Positions 35,440 through 46,072 are shown, numbered from the stretch's first letter. The stretch: DNA of 64,000 nt from Rickettsia endosymbiont of Cardiosporidium cionae (GCF_015476335.1 NZ_JADAQY010000001.1:64099-128098), one strand, 5' to 3'. Numbers and translations are program-made. The notes: a model not told the origin generated them from the letters alone.

Positions 35440-36495
35440 ATGAGTAAAAAGGCAGGTTTTTGGTTAGTATTAATAATATCAATCTTGTTAAGTGTTTACT
35501 ATCTTGTAGATGTTCTAACACCATTTTTTATTGCATTTATATTAGCATATATTTTGGAGCCTGTTGTATCATATCTAGATAAAAAAGTTGCTTTTTTATC
35601 TAGAAATTTTTCAACGATAATAGTAACAGTGGTAGTATACACATTTTTGATATTCTTTTTGACTCTACTTATTCCTGTAATTTATCAACAATCATTAACA
35701 TTAATTGGCAAAATCAAAAACCTTCAGCAAGAATTATATTTTGATCAATTAGATATAGTAAAAATAATATCTAATAAATTAGATATTAATATTGCAGAAT
35801 CCTTCCAATTTTTATTTAAAACATTATTGGATAACTTTTTCATTATAATCAGTAACGTAGCAGATAACTTGTGGGACTACACAATAGCTACTATTAATCT
35901 TTTAACAATAATATTGCTTGTACCTATAATATTGTTTTATTTACTAAAAGAATGGAGCACTATGGGTAATACAATAAAATCTTTGCTGCCATTGACTGAA
36001 AAAACGTATCTAATAAAATTATTTCGATCTATTAATCAATCTTTATCAAACTATATTAAAGGACAAATAAATATTATTTTAATCACTATGCTTTACTATA
36101 CTAGTTGTTTTATAATATTAAATATTGAGTTTGCTTTACTATTTGGTTTTATTGCTGGGGTCATGATCATTATTCCATTTTTAGGTAGTATTATCACATT
36201 TATATTACTAATAGTAAATTCATATATTGTATCAGGTGTATCTGCAGAATTGTTATATGTAATGGTAATTTTTATGGTTGGTTCTATAGTGGAAGGGTGG
36301 ATTTTAACTCCCAAAATTATTGGTAAAACAATAGGGTTGCATCCTATTTGGATTTTATTTGCTATGTTAGTAGCAGGAAAATTATTTGGATTATTAGGTA
36401 TGTTTTTGGCTTTACCTATATCTGCAATTTCAAAAATTATTATAGATCATATATTGAAGTATTATTTATCAAGCAAAATTTATAACGATAAATAA
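35440..36495 (+). CDS. perM: AI-2E/PerM family inner-membrane transporter
   Basis: A 351-residue polytopic protein of the AI-2 exporter superfamily. It has paired hydrophobic segments at both ends, a central soluble stretch (residues 85-125) and the conserved blocks PFFIAFILAYILEPVV, NYIKGQINIILI, GFIAGVMIIIPFLGSII and the final VGSIVEGWILTPKIIGKTIGLHPIWILFAMLVAGKLFG. Some members export small molecules and others act in sodium/proton exchange, so the substrate is not assigned. It follows the DUF2066 gene by 43 bp and converges with pgsA. Confidence 0.9.
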   Translation: MSKKAGFWLVLIISILLSVYYLVDVLTPFFIAFILAYILEPVVSYLDKKVAFLSRNFSTIIVTVVVYTFLIFFLTLLIPVIYQQSLTLIGKIKNLQQELYFDQLDIVKIISNKLDINIAESFQFLFKTLLDNFFIIISNVADNLWDYTIATINLLTIILLVPIILFYLLKEWSTMGNTIKSLLPLTEKTYLIKLFRSINQSLSNYIKGQINIILITMLYYTSCFIILNIEFALLFGFIAGVMIIIPFLGSIITFILLIVNSYIVSGVSAELLYVMVIFMVGSIVEGWILTPKIIGKTIGLHPIWILFAMLVAGKLFGLLGMFLALPISAISKIIIDHILKYYLSSKIYNDK

Positions 36496-36616
36496 GATTC
36501 TTACCTCAGGAATATCAATTTCATATAATTATAATTTATCAGTACAGTATGATTTTACTTATTAACTTCTGTAATAATGTTAAATACAGCTTTAATAATA
36601 TATATGGGAATAATTA

Positions 36617-37165
36617 TTAAAAATATTTGCTTGTAGCCTTTAAGTATAAAAAACCTGTTACAAGAGTAAATATTACTGTTATCCACAATAAGGCATTAGC
36701 TATATTATCTAGTAATATTATGTTGCTTCCTTTGGATCCAATGATAAGCAATGTTAAAGATACCATCTGAATTATAGTTTTGATTTTTGAAAGACGACTC
36801 ACAGGCATACTAACTTGTATTTGCCCTAAAAATTCTCTTAAGCCTGCAACAATAAATTCTCTTATTAATATTAATAAACAAGCAATCTCATTAGCTCTAC
36901 CATTTTTAATTAGCATCACTACTACAGAAACAACAAGTATTTTATCAGCTATAGGATCAAACATTTTACCAAAATTTGATGTTAACCTAAGTTTCCGTGC
37001 AATGTATCCATCTATAAAATCTGTAATACTCGCAATTACAAAAACTATTCCCCCCAAACGGTGAGCAAATTTTGAATCTTCAAAATAAAAAGTCATTACT
37101 ATTACTGGTATAAAACATACTCTCATTAAGGTAAGATAATTAGGAATATTATATAGCAGATTCAT
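36617..37165 (-). CDS. pgsA: CDP-diacylglycerol--glycerol-3-phosphate 3-phosphatidyltransferase
   Basis: Inner-membrane enzyme making phosphatidylglycerophosphate, the precursor of phosphatidylglycerol, which Lgt needs as lipid donor for lipoproteins. The CDP-alcohol phosphotransferase motif is exact: Asp52-Gly53, Ala56-Arg57, Gly66, Asp70 and Asp74 (DGYIARKL...SNFGKMFDPIADK). Four to six hydrophobic segments; 182 residues, normal. The start MNLLYNIPNYLTLMR is typical. The mscS-type gene lies 61 bp upstream on the same strand. Confidence 0.95.
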   Translation of the reverse strand: MNLLYNIPNYLTLMRVCFIPVIVMTFYFEDSKFAHRLGGIVFVIASITDFIDGYIARKLRLTSNFGKMFDPIADKILVVSVVVMLIKNGRANEIACLLILIREFIVAGLREFLGQIQVSMPVSRLSKIKTIIQMVSLTLLIIGSKGSNIILLDNIANALLWITVIFTLVTGFLYLKATSKYF

Positions 37166-37226
37166 ACTAATTTCATCAATGTTTTATTTTTACAATAACC
37201 TAATTCGGTATTTAATCTTCTTTAGC

Positions 37227-38417
37227 TTACTTTTGTTCTGCTATATTATACTGAAATATTTTTAATGCAAAGATATGTATTATAGTAAAGATATGGTCGA
37301 AAATTTCAGATTGCACTTCTTCATAAGTAACGAAATCTGTAAATTTAGAGAACACGTATATTTCTAGTGGCAATCCATAAGGTGTAGTTTCTTTTTGTCT
37401 AACCAAAAAAGTAAATCGACTTACATCATTATGAATATTTTGGTTATGTTTTAAATATTCTGTAATATATGACTTAAATATTAATAAATTACTTATATTA
37501 TTCTTGGCATCAAACAAATAAGGTTTATTATCTAACAAATTTTTAAAATATTCAATGCCTTTGATTTTATCTAACAATTCTTGATCACAGAACTTTATTG
37601 TATTTATATCTATATAAAACGATCGTTTAATTCTTCTAGCTTTTGATTCTTCTATATATCTCCAATTTTTGATCTGATTATTAAGGAATGTAGTAGTAGG
37701 GATGGTGGTAACTGTATGATCAAAATTACGTATCTTGACTACAGTAATAGTGATTTCATCAACTACTCCATCGATTTGATAATCTGAGATCACTATTCTA
37801 TCTCCTATTTTAACAATATCTTGGAAGGTAATTTGTAAACTTGTTACCAACCCTAGAACGGTATCTTTGAAAATAAAAGTTAGAAAAGCTGCAGCTGCAC
37901 CTAAGCTAGCAAATAAATTCTTAAATGATATATTTAGAATAATAGACAATAAAATGATACCACTCAGTACATAAGTTACTATTTTTAGTATATGTATGTA
38001 TAAACCTATTGCGGTATTTTTAGAGTTAGAACTTACCTTAGGTATCATAATAACATATATATTTAAGGCTGATACTACAGATAATGTAATAAATACAGTT
38101 ACGTATAAATTCAATACTGTATTCTTAATATGTAATAACAATTTTGTCTGAAAAAATTCTACTTGATCCAAAATTTCATTCCAAAATAGCAGATATAATC
38201 CTATAAAGCTGAATGTTAGATATTTTATGATATTCTGTTCTTCAAATAAGTTGTAGTAGTGTTTACCTTTAATTTCTAACATTTTATTTATTAGTATTTT
38301 AAAGGTTTTTTTTGCTAGAAGCAGTGAAGGATAAAATGCAATCAAAATTACAGTAATAACACTGAATTTTTGCCAAAATATGGGTAACTCAAAAGAATTG
38401 ATACCAAAATTACTCAT
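37227..38417 (-). CDS. MscS-family mechanosensitive channel (YbdG-like)
   Basis: About five N-terminal hydrophobic segments precede the MscS pore helix and beta domain: LFASLGAAAAFLTFIFKDTVLGLVTSLQITFQDIVKIGDRI, followed by DGVVDEITITVVKIRNFDHTVTTIPTTTFL. The C-terminal ETTPYGLPLEIYVFSKFTDFVTYEEVQSEIFDHIF block is typical of the YbdG (miniconductance) branch. The channel would relieve turgor on osmotic shock. A TTG one codon upstream is also open, but the ATG at 38417 is preferred (396 residues). Confidence 0.92.
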   Translation of the reverse strand: MSNFGINSFELPIFWQKFSVITVILIAFYPSLLLAKKTFKILINKMLEIKGKHYYNLFEEQNIIKYLTFSFIGLYLLFWNEILDQVEFFQTKLLLHIKNTVLNLYVTVFITLSVVSALNIYVIMIPKVSSNSKNTAIGLYIHILKIVTYVLSGIILLSIILNISFKNLFASLGAAAAFLTFIFKDTVLGLVTSLQITFQDIVKIGDRIVISDYQIDGVVDEITITVVKIRNFDHTVTTIPTTTFLNNQIKNWRYIEESKARRIKRSFYIDINTIKFCDQELLDKIKGIEYFKNLLDNKPYLFDAKNNISNLLIFKSYITEYLKHNQNIHNDVSRFTFLVRQKETTPYGLPLEIYVFSKFTDFVTYEEVQSEIFDHIFTIIHIFALKIFQYNIAEQK

Positions 38418-38773
38418 CAAGACAACACAACTAATTCTATAATTATAATATAAGCAGTAATAGATTAGAATTGTAACATTTTTTTGAATATTTTAAAATA
38501 CTAGTTTGCAGTTCATCGGATATTAAAAGATTTAACATGAAATAATACAAGTAATAATATTGAAAATATCGATAAAAATAAGAGTAAATTCGTATATATA
38601 GAAAGATCTTAGGCAAAAAAAATATAAATTTTATTGAATTTTAGAAATTGAATCATTATATATATTGGATCAACTGCTAAATTTAGTATAGTCTTTTTAG
38701 TATGTTATATACCATAGCGTTGTTTGTATGGTCGATAAATTGTAAGATTTTTAATTAATAAATTATATACAAG
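38418..38773. other. Divergent promoter region between mscS-type gene and htpG
   Basis: 356 bp. It contains the predicted htpG promoter at 38665-38692 and otherwise AT-rich sequence without coding relics. No heat-shock-type CTTG(AAA) box was found in front of htpG. Confidence 0.5.
38665..38692 (+). promoter_or_regulatory. Predicted promoter for htpG
   Basis: -35 TTGGAT (38665-38670), 16-bp spacer, -10 TATAGT (38687-38692), about 80 bp before the ATG. It resembles a housekeeping promoter. Confidence 0.45.
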
Positions 38774-40654
38774 ATGGAAATAGAAAAAAAGAAGTTTAAC
38801 GCAGAAGTAGATAAAGTGCTACATCTAATGATTCATTCACTATATACCAATAAAGACATTGCTATAAGAGAGCTTTTATCTAACTCTGCAGATGCGTGTG
38901 ATAAATTAAGATATTTATTACAAATTGATAACACATTACAAAATGAAGATAGTAATTTTCAGATAGAAATATCTATAGATAAGGATAAAAAATTACTAAA
39001 GATACGTGATAATGGAATAGGGATGAATAAGGAAGAATTAGAGAATAATTTAGGTACCATAGCTAAGTCTGGAACTCAAGATTTTCTTAAATCTTTATCT
39101 GGAGATACTAACAAAGACAGTCTATTAATAGGGCAGTTTGGTGTTGGGTTTTATTCTGCATTTATGATATCTGATCATATTGAAGTAGTTTCGAAGAAAT
39201 CAGGTGAAGGGGATAGTTGTTATGCTTGGTCTTCTGATGGAACAGGAGAATATAGTATATCTCAATCTGAAAGTGATTTAGTTAGAGGTACAGAAATAAC
39301 GCTTCATATAATTAAGGATCAAGAGAAATTTTTAGAATATTATCATTTGAAACATGTAGTAGAAAGCTATTCAGACCATATATTTGTACCTATTTTTTAT
39401 AAAAATGAAAAAAATGAATTAACTAGAATTAATTCTTCTTCTGCATTATGGAGTAGATCTGCATCAGATATCTCAAATGCTCAATATAAAGAGTTTTATA
39501 ATAAGCTATCTCATTCACAAGATGAACCATGGTTAATATTACATAATAAAAATGAGGGTGCGATATCATTCATCAATCTTTTATTTATACCCACAGATCA
39601 GCCATTTGATATGAGATCTTATACCGGCGAAGTCAAGTCTAGAATTAAACTGTATGTTAAAAGAGTATTTATTACAGAAGATAACATTGATATTATCCCT
39701 AACTATTTAAATTTTGTTAGAGGAATAATTGATTCAGAAGACTTGCCTCTAAATATTAGCAGGGAAACTTTACAGCATAATGCACAAATCACTAAGATTA
39801 AATATTCCATTACTAACAGAATATTATCTGAATTAAGAAAGATTAAAGAAAATGAACCGGATAAATATTTAAAATTTTGGAATGTTTTTGGTTCAGTATT
39901 AAAAATTGGCTTACGTGCTCCTCATATAGATACTACAGAAGTGAATAAGCTGTTGGAGATTTCTATGTTTAATAGTGCAATGAATAAGAAATTAATTAGT
40001 ATTGATGATTATATAGAACATTGCAAGTCTTCAAACCCTGAACAAAAAAATATATATTATTTGATAGGAGATAATTTAGATGAGTTATATCATAGCCCTC
40101 AGATAGAAGGCTTTTTAAGTAAAAATATCGACGTGTTGTTGCTTACAGATCAAATTGATAATGAATGGGTACTTTATCCTCCTGAATATAAGGGGTTTAC
40201 AGTAAAATCTGTTACTAGAAGCGATATAGATCTAGAATCATCAGGTGATGATAAAGAAGAAGATACAAAGGATGTGACAAATTCTTCTTATGATAATGTT
40301 ATTAAGCATTTTAAAAAAATCTTAGATAAATCTGTACAAGATGTAGTAATATCTAAAAAATTATTGAATAGCCCTGCATGCATTTCTGCAATAGGGCCTT
40401 ATGATATTAAACTAGAATCATTGTTAATTAGCCAAGGGGCTATTAAAAAAGCCGCACCTAAAATACTAGAAATTAATCCAAACCATGCTATCATTAAAAA
40501 AATATCTTGCTATATTGATGAAAACAAAAATCTTGAGTCTGCCGAAAAATTGATTTATATAATATATGATCAAGCATGTATTGTTGCTGGATCTCCTTTA
40601 CAAAATCCTGCAGATTTTGCAAAAAGATTGAATAATATCTTAGAGGCATTTTGA
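38774..40654 (+). CDS. htpG: Chaperone protein HtpG (Hsp90)
   Basis: Cytosolic ATP-dependent chaperone. The GHKL ATPase site is complete: RELLSNSADACDKLR, DNGIGMNKEEL, and the GQFGVGFYSAFM lid loop. The middle domain carries the catalytic arginine in NISRETLQHN (around residue 337). The C-terminal dimerisation region follows an acidic linker (SSGDDKEEDTKD). Length 626 is normal. It is a single gene with its own promoter; tsaD starts about 50 bp downstream. Confidence 0.97.
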   Translation: MEIEKKKFNAEVDKVLHLMIHSLYTNKDIAIRELLSNSADACDKLRYLLQIDNTLQNEDSNFQIEISIDKDKKLLKIRDNGIGMNKEELENNLGTIAKSGTQDFLKSLSGDTNKDSLLIGQFGVGFYSAFMISDHIEVVSKKSGEGDSCYAWSSDGTGEYSISQSESDLVRGTEITLHIIKDQEKFLEYYHLKHVVESYSDHIFVPIFYKNEKNELTRINSSSALWSRSASDISNAQYKEFYNKLSHSQDEPWLILHNKNEGAISFINLLFIPTDQPFDMRSYTGEVKSRIKLYVKRVFITEDNIDIIPNYLNFVRGIIDSEDLPLNISRETLQHNAQITKIKYSITNRILSELRKIKENEPDKYLKFWNVFGSVLKIGLRAPHIDTTEVNKLLEISMFNSAMNKKLISIDDYIEHCKSSNPEQKNIYYLIGDNLDELYHSPQIEGFLSKNIDVLLLTDQIDNEWVLYPPEYKGFTVKSVTRSDIDLESSGDDKEEDTKDVTNSSYDNVIKHFKKILDKSVQDVVISKKLLNSPACISAIGPYDIKLESLLISQGAIKKAAPKILEINPNHAIIKKISCYIDENKNLESAEKLIYIIYDQACIVAGSPLQNPADFAKRLNNILEAF

Positions 40655-40706
40655 TTGTAATCAGTGAAATAAATAGTGTGATGTGTAATAATTTATTAAT
40701 TTTTTG

Positions 40707-41753
40707 ATGATTCAGTATGGTAAAAAAATACTTGGGATTGAATCTAGCTGTGATGACAGTGCTGCAGCTATAATTGATTCTAATTTTGGGATTTTGTCTA
40801 ATATAGTGATATCGCAAAATGCAGCACATCAACCATTTGATGGCGTAGTACCTGAAATTGCTTCAAGATATCATGTAGATAATTTAGAATTAGCCATTAA
40901 AACCGCATGTACTGAAGCAAATATTACTTTGAAGGATATAGATGCTATATCTGTTACCGCTGGCCCTGGGCTAATAGGGGGGGTAATAGTAGGATCTATG
41001 TTTGCTAAGGGTTTAGCTTCAGTATTAAAAAAGCCTATAATAGCTATTAACCATTTAGAAGGACATGCTTTAACTGTGAGGCTTTCTGACAATACTGAGT
41101 ATCCTTATCTACTTTTATTAATTAGTGGAGGGCATTGTCAATTTATTTCTGTTAATAGGCTGTCTGATTACCGTATAATAGGTCAGACCTTAGATGATGC
41201 TTTAGGTGAGGCATTTGATAAAGTTGCAAAAATGTTAAGATTACCGTTCCCAGGAGGCCCTCAAATAGAGGAATATGCTAAGTTAGGAGATGAAAATAGA
41301 TTTACGTTTCCAAAACCTATGATAAAAATTAAAAATGCTGATATGTCTTTTTCTGGTTTAAAAACAGCAGTACATGTTACAATTAAAAAAATCCAAAATT
41401 TATCATTACAAGATAGTTATGATATTGCGGCTAGTTTTCAAAAAATAGCCACTGATGTTTTATTATCTAAGACATTTATTGCTATGAAATTTTTTGAACA
41501 ACAAAAAAAAGTCAATAACTCACTTGATAAGCAATTTGTTATCTCAGGTGGAGTAGCTGCAAATTCGTACATACGTAGTAAATTATGTAATTTAGCTTCT
41601 GATTTAAAGTATAAATTTATAGCTCCCCCTATTAAATTATGCACTGATAATGCTGCGATGATAGCACAAGCGGGTCTAGAAAGGCTAAAGTCAGGTCTTG
41701 TGAGTAACATTAATTTTCGGCCTAAATCCCGTTGGAGTATAGAAGAATGCTAG
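40707..41753 (+). CDS. tsaD: tRNA N6-adenosine threonylcarbamoyltransferase TsaD
   Basis: Catalytic subunit that makes t6A37 in ANN-decoding tRNAs, together with TsaB, TsaC and TsaE (none in this window). Features: [13 protein letters not shown] start, metal-binding histidines in [37 protein letters not shown], and [11 protein letters not shown]. The usual HxxxH-type first site reads SRYHVDNLE. The frame opens one codon earlier with TTG; the ATG at 40707 gives 348 residues, normal length. Confidence 0.95.
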   Translation: MIQYGKKILGIESSCDDSAAAIIDSNFGILSNIVISQNAAHQPFDGVVPEIASRYHVDNLELAIKTACTEANITLKDIDAISVTAGPGLIGGVIVGSMFAKGLASVLKKPIIAINHLEGHALTVRLSDNTEYPYLLLLISGGHCQFISVNRLSDYRIIGQTLDDALGEAFDKVAKMLRLPFPGGPQIEEYAKLGDENRFTFPKPMIKIKNADMSFSGLKTAVHVTIKKIQNLSLQDSYDIAASFQKIATDVLLSKTFIAMKFFEQQKKVNNSLDKQFVISGGVAANSYIRSKLCNLASDLKYKFIAPPIKLCTDNAAMIAQAGLERLKSGLVSNINFRPKSRWSIEEC

Positions 41754-41821
41754 ATATATTGAATAAATTTCAACTAATGAAATTTTTTTGCTGAGTTTTA
41801 GTTATAAATTAGTGATGTATT

Positions 41822-42652
41822 ATGTTATTTCCAGATATTGATCCAGTATTATTTAGGTTAGGTCCTTTAAATATTTATTGGTACTCTATAGCATATATCG
41901 TGGGAATATTATTTGGAGAATTTTATGCTAAAAAAATTGTTACTGTTTATAGATTAGGTATTACAGAACAACATATAGGAAACTTTGTATTTTTTTCTGT
42001 TCTCAGTATTATCCTAGGAGGAAGATTAGGCTATGTAATATTCTATGGATTTAAATATTATTTTGATCATCCTGTTGAAATATTTAAGATTTATGATGGG
42101 AATACCATAATAGGTATTAGCGGTATGTCTTTTCATGGAGCTTTAATTCTATTTGTTTTTACTGCTTATATTTTTGCAAAAATTAATAAAATAAATTTTT
42201 TTTCTTTAATTGATATATCATCATTAGTATCTCCTTTAGGGATAATGCTAGGTAGAATTGGTAATTTTATAAACGGAGAGCTCTACGGTAGAACTACATC
42301 TGTGCCTTGGGGGATGATATTCCCCAGTGCTGATAATCAATTAAGACACCCAAGCCAATTATACGAAGCTGCACTTGAAGGCTTAGTATTATTCATCATA
42401 TTATCTTACCTGAATATTAAGTATAAACTAATAAATTATCCTAAAATACTAACTGGCTTGTTTTTTATAACATATTCAATATTCAGGATTATAACAGAAT
42501 TTTTTCGTGAACCAGATATATCTATAGGTTTTGTTGCAAATATATTTACATTGGGGCAAATCCTATCTGTACCAATGTTATTACTAGGATTATATCTATT
42601 AATTACCGCATTTTATAATAAAAAGTTATTAGGTAACTCACTTATCAAGTAG
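41822..42652 (+). CDS. lgt: Prolipoprotein diacylglyceryl transferase
   Basis: Transfers diacylglycerol from phosphatidylglycerol to the lipobox cysteine of prelipoproteins. Seven hydrophobic segments; the conserved residues are in place: GGRLGYVIFY, His105 in SFHGAL, and the Lgt signature RIGNFINGELYGR with Arg145, Asn151 and Glu153. Length 276. This enzyme would act on the six predicted lipoproteins of this window (five ankyrin proteins and the 64-residue one). Its last 8 bp overlap the end of convergent waaA. Confidence 0.96.
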   Translation: MLFPDIDPVLFRLGPLNIYWYSIAYIVGILFGEFYAKKIVTVYRLGITEQHIGNFVFFSVLSIILGGRLGYVIFYGFKYYFDHPVEIFKIYDGNTIIGISGMSFHGALILFVFTAYIFAKINKINFFSLIDISSLVSPLGIMLGRIGNFINGELYGRTTSVPWGMIFPSADNQLRHPSQLYEAALEGLVLFIILSYLNIKYKLINYPKILTGLFFITYSIFRIITEFFREPDISIGFVANIFTLGQILSVPMLLLGLYLLITAFYNKKLLGNSLIK

Positions 42653-43946
42653 ATTTGATATATTTTTTTATAATATCTAAATAGTTATCAAATGTTTGTT
42701 TTTTATTTTCTAATATAGATTCAGCATTAAATAGTAATTTTTGATATTTAGTATCATCTTTGTTCTGAATAAATTTAATAATTTTTTGCTGTAATTCTTC
42801 TCTATTCTTTATTGATATTACCGCATTTTTTTTTATCATTTCATCTGTTATTTCCTGGAAATTATACATTTTTGGACCAACAAAAATTATTTTTCTAAAA
42901 TTCATTGCCTCTATTATATTATGTCCTCCATCTTTAAATGAACCTCCAATAAATATTAAATCTGCTAGGGAATAAAAATTACCTAATTGATAAAAACTAT
43001 CTGCTATATATAGATCTTGAGATATGTTGGGCAAATGATTTTTGGATTGCATAGTAAATATTAAACCTAATTTATTGGATAAATTTATTATCGTTTTTTT
43101 CTGATCTGGATGCCTAGGAACAATTATAAGAAATATTTCTTTTTTTATATTATATAACATATGTAATAATTCCACTTCATCTGCAGTATGGGTACTAGCA
43201 GCAACTAAAATAACTTTATTTTTACTTATATTTTTTTTTATTTGAGTAATATAACTGAGATTTACAGGCAGTTTTTTATTACAAAATTTCAAACTATCTA
43301 AATATTTATAATTTTTACCCCCTAATTCTTCGAAGCGTTTTAGATCAATTTTACTTTGTACCAACTTTTCTTTAAAATTGTTCATCATATATCGAAATAT
43401 AGATTTAGCGTATCTCCATTTTTTAAATGACTTATCGGAAATTTTAGCATTGATTAATAACAAATCACATTTATCTGAAGCTTCATGTATTAAAGATGGC
43501 CATAATTCTGATTCAATAAAAATCCCTAAATTTGGTTTATAGTGATTTAAGAATTTCTTTATAACAAATATCAAATCTACTGGTAAAAGTTGGTGTAATG
43601 TATTTTTTGGTAATATATTTTTTATATTTTGATTTGTTTCAATAGTTGAAGTGGTGATCAAAAACTTTATATTAGGATAATCGATACTAATTTTTTCTAT
43701 TAAATTGATAGCTATTTTTGATTCTCCTATGCTTGCAGCGTTAAACCAAATTAATTTTTCTTGTTTGGTTGTGGGATTATTGTTTGTCTTAATCATCATA
43801 CGAAATAGAACAGATCTATATGTATCTGATTTTTGTAATAATCTTATCAAAATTATACTAGGCAACAACATTGTATAAATGATGTTGTATATAACCAAAC
43901 ATATCTTAAGACTAATTTTGGTATCACGTGGGTTAGGTAATATCAT
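42645..43946 (-). CDS. waaA: 3-deoxy-D-manno-octulosonic acid (Kdo) transferase
   Basis: Glycosyltransferase that adds Kdo to lipid A at the inner membrane. An N-terminal membrane anchor (residues 10-32) is followed by the family blocks FNAASIGESKIAINLI, TTSTIETNQNI, FIESELWPSLI, INAKISDKSFKKW, VAASTHTADEVELL and FIGGSFKDGGHNIIEAMNF. Length 433. It shows that the organism makes a Kdo-containing LPS core, unlike Orientia. It lies 84 bp downstream of virB6 and may be read from that transcript. Its 3' end overlaps lgt by 8 bp. Confidence 0.94.
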   Translation of the reverse strand: MILPNPRDTKISLKICLVIYNIIYTMLLPSIILIRLLQKSDTYRSVLFRMMIKTNNNPTTKQEKLIWFNAASIGESKIAINLIEKISIDYPNIKFLITTSTIETNQNIKNILPKNTLHQLLPVDLIFVIKKFLNHYKPNLGIFIESELWPSLIHEASDKCDLLLINAKISDKSFKKWRYAKSIFRYMMNNFKEKLVQSKIDLKRFEELGGKNYKYLDSLKFCNKKLPVNLSYITQIKKNISKNKVILVAASTHTADEVELLHMLYNIKKEIFLIIVPRHPDQKKTIINLSNKLGLIFTMQSKNHLPNISQDLYIADSFYQLGNFYSLADLIFIGGSFKDGGHNIIEAMNFRKIIFVGPKMYNFQEITDEMIKKNAVISIKNREELQQKIIKFIQNKDDTKYQKLLFNAESILENKKQTFDNYLDIIKKYIKST

Positions 43947-44030
43947 AACATTTATCAGATAAATTATAGTAATTAGTTTAATATTAAAGGGAAATAATTA
44001 ATTTATGTTTACTTTATGCTATGATGACTA

Positions 44031-46070
44031 TCAAGTTTTATCCTTTTTAGAAATCATATCATTACTAAATTTTCTATTACTGTATACAGCATCATTACTA
44101 AATTTTCTATTACTGTATACAGCATCATTGCTACTCTTTTTACTTTGATAAATTTTGTCATTACTGTGTTTTTTTATAGGATTATTTTTATTGGACTTTC
44201 TCTGCATTTTTGGTCTATATCTTCTAAACTTCACCAAAGGCAAAGACATTGATAGATTTGCTACATAGTTTGGTAATTCTTCTGCTGCATTAAATAACAC
44301 ATACAGTACTGTCATAGATGCTATCATAGAAGATATTATTTGAACAAAACTAATATTAATGCCAGTATTATTTTGCACCATAGTTATAATATTCATTATA
44401 CCTTGGGCAGGAGAAGATAGCATTTTTAATATATATCCTATACTAGTTTGGCATTTTATCATATTATTCGGATTAGATTTATAATAACTATCTTCAAAAT
44501 CTATATCTAAAGATGGTATCTTCACTACTCTGCCATCATTGACTTCTATATTGTTTGTTTTATATTTGCATGAACCATAAAATGCATAATCATTTATACT
44601 AAAAAATAATACTGATATAATTGTTACAATCATTGGCTGTAACATTAGTGAAAAAAGATTTTTAATCCAGTTATTAAAATATTTTTCTGTAGTTTTGAAA
44701 AGTGACATAGGTATAAATATAGGGGCTGTAATAGCTAACATAGTAATAGATAACATAGATCTAACAGTTATTTCTAGTATAAGTAGCCCCAATGATATAA
44801 TAAAGATTGGATACGCAAGTACTATCAAAACCCATGACCATTGCTGAGCTATAACTAGTATTAATACTAAATATATATAAGGTGGAATATCGATTGTGTG
44901 AGCAGATGTAAGATTTATTATCATATCCAGGCCCAGGTAATGTGCTATATGGCAATCGATATAATCCCATATTGCTAAATATCTATATGCTGCATCATAT
45001 TCGCTTGGTAACATATTACAAAGACTAGAAGTATTGGTATCTATTAACCAAGTTGATAATTGATTAATTCCTCCAATAAAAAATGGCATTATCCAAGATG
45101 TGATGCCACTTAAAATTTGAGTTTTATCATCTGCATGAGAAGCGATACCTATAGAAAAATAGCTAACCAATATTATTTTTAAAACAGCTATAATTAATTC
45201 TGTTTTATTAGTTTCAGCTTGTAATAATATCTTAAATCCTAAAAATATTATATATATCGTGAGGAGTGACTTAACTGTTAAACGCATTTTATCCTGAAAT
45301 TGGAATAATACACTTTTATCTCGATTATCTTTATCTATAATATAACTGCTATTGCCAGTAACCCTACACAGATCTACCGTATATAACAATTTGTTGATCA
45401 ATTGATTAATGCATGTAATTACAACCCCTGTCATAGGTATGTATGCTTTAGAGTGTTTTGTAGCATAATAACTACAAGCTCTGGTACCCGTACACTCTGT
45501 TACAAAATCATCATTATAAATAGAGTTTTTAAAAGGTTCTTCAATAGATTTGCAACCTACTGGATACCATGTGCCATATATATTAGTATATATACATATT
45601 ACATCTAAGTCTTGCTTGACTTTTAGAGAATAATTTATGGGAATGAAACCTAAAATTTTAGCTCCAGCTATATTAGGTAATTCGGCGTCTATAGATATAT
45701 TATTATACTCAGTACACTCAGTTTCATTATTGCATATCAAAAAATTAATTTTAGCATCTTTGCATTTTCCCAGATGCCATTTATTGCAATGAGCTCTATT
45801 TATTCTCAAACATTCCGTTGTATTAGTTTGTGATTGGGGATTCTTTTTCATAAATATCTTATTCATCACATCATAATACATCCCAAAACTAATGAGATTA
45901 ATACCAAATGGTACAAATGCATTATAATGAGTAGGAGTACATGTATTCATCTGATCAGCTGTTTTAGCGTATACCAAGTTCAAGTTTGAGTAGGATATTA
46001 TAAAACTAAAACATATAATATAATATTTTACTTTAAATAAATTGATGATATCATAAGCCCTATAGTACAT
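44031..46070 (-). CDS. virB6: VirB6/TrbL-family type IV secretion channel protein
   Basis: Polytopic inner-membrane channel component of the VirB system. A signal-like segment (residues 12-35) and a Cys-rich exported domain (about 36-265, with at least 14 cysteines) precede the VirB6 core: hydrophobic segments from residue 268 (LTVKSLLTIYIIFLGFKILL) to about 610, including the conserved LAITAPIFIPMSLFKTTEKYFNNWIKNLFSLMLQP. This large form with a Cys-rich insert is the Rickettsiales type (679 residues against about 300 in Agrobacterium). A hydrophilic tail ends in four 11-residue repeats. It starts 2 bp after the virB4 stop. Confidence 0.92.
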   Translation of the reverse strand: MYYRAYDIINLFKVKYYIICFSFIISYSNLNLVYAKTADQMNTCTPTHYNAFVPFGINLISFGMYYDVMNKIFMKKNPQSQTNTTECLRINRAHCNKWHLGKCKDAKINFLICNNETECTEYNNISIDAELPNIAGAKILGFIPINYSLKVKQDLDVICIYTNIYGTWYPVGCKSIEEPFKNSIYNDDFVTECTGTRACSYYATKHSKAYIPMTGVVITCINQLINKLLYTVDLCRVTGNSSYIIDKDNRDKSVLFQFQDKMRLTVKSLLTIYIIFLGFKILLQAETNKTELIIAVLKIILVSYFSIGIASHADDKTQILSGITSWIMPFFIGGINQLSTWLIDTNTSSLCNMLPSEYDAAYRYLAIWDYIDCHIAHYLGLDMIINLTSAHTIDIPPYIYLVLILVIAQQWSWVLIVLAYPIFIISLGLLILEITVRSMLSITMLAITAPIFIPMSLFKTTEKYFNNWIKNLFSLMLQPMIVTIISVLFFSINDYAFYGSCKYKTNNIEVNDGRVVKIPSLDIDFEDSYYKSNPNNMIKCQTSIGYILKMLSSPAQGIMNIITMVQNNTGINISFVQIISSMIASMTVLYVLFNAAEELPNYVANLSMSLPLVKFRRYRPKMQRKSNKNNPIKKHSNDKIYQSKKSSNDAVYSNRKFSNDAVYSNRKFSNDMISKKDKT
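44061..44126 (-). repeat. Two identical 33-bp tandem units in the virB6 tail
   Basis: Units at 44061-44093 and 44094-44126 are identical and encode two copies of an 11-residue motif (FSNDAVYSNRK). Degenerate copies lie on both sides (SNDKIYQSKK and SNDMISKKDK), so the cytoplasmic C-terminal tail of VirB6 is a short expandable repeat. Confidence 0.9.
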
Positions 46071-46072
46071 AT

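Noticed and set aside
42645-43946. Assignment of the window to Orientia because of repeats and ankyrin genes
   Set aside because: Orientia lacks LPS synthesis, whereas an intact waaA is present. Repeats here are confined to ankyrin genes, with no amplified conjugative elements.
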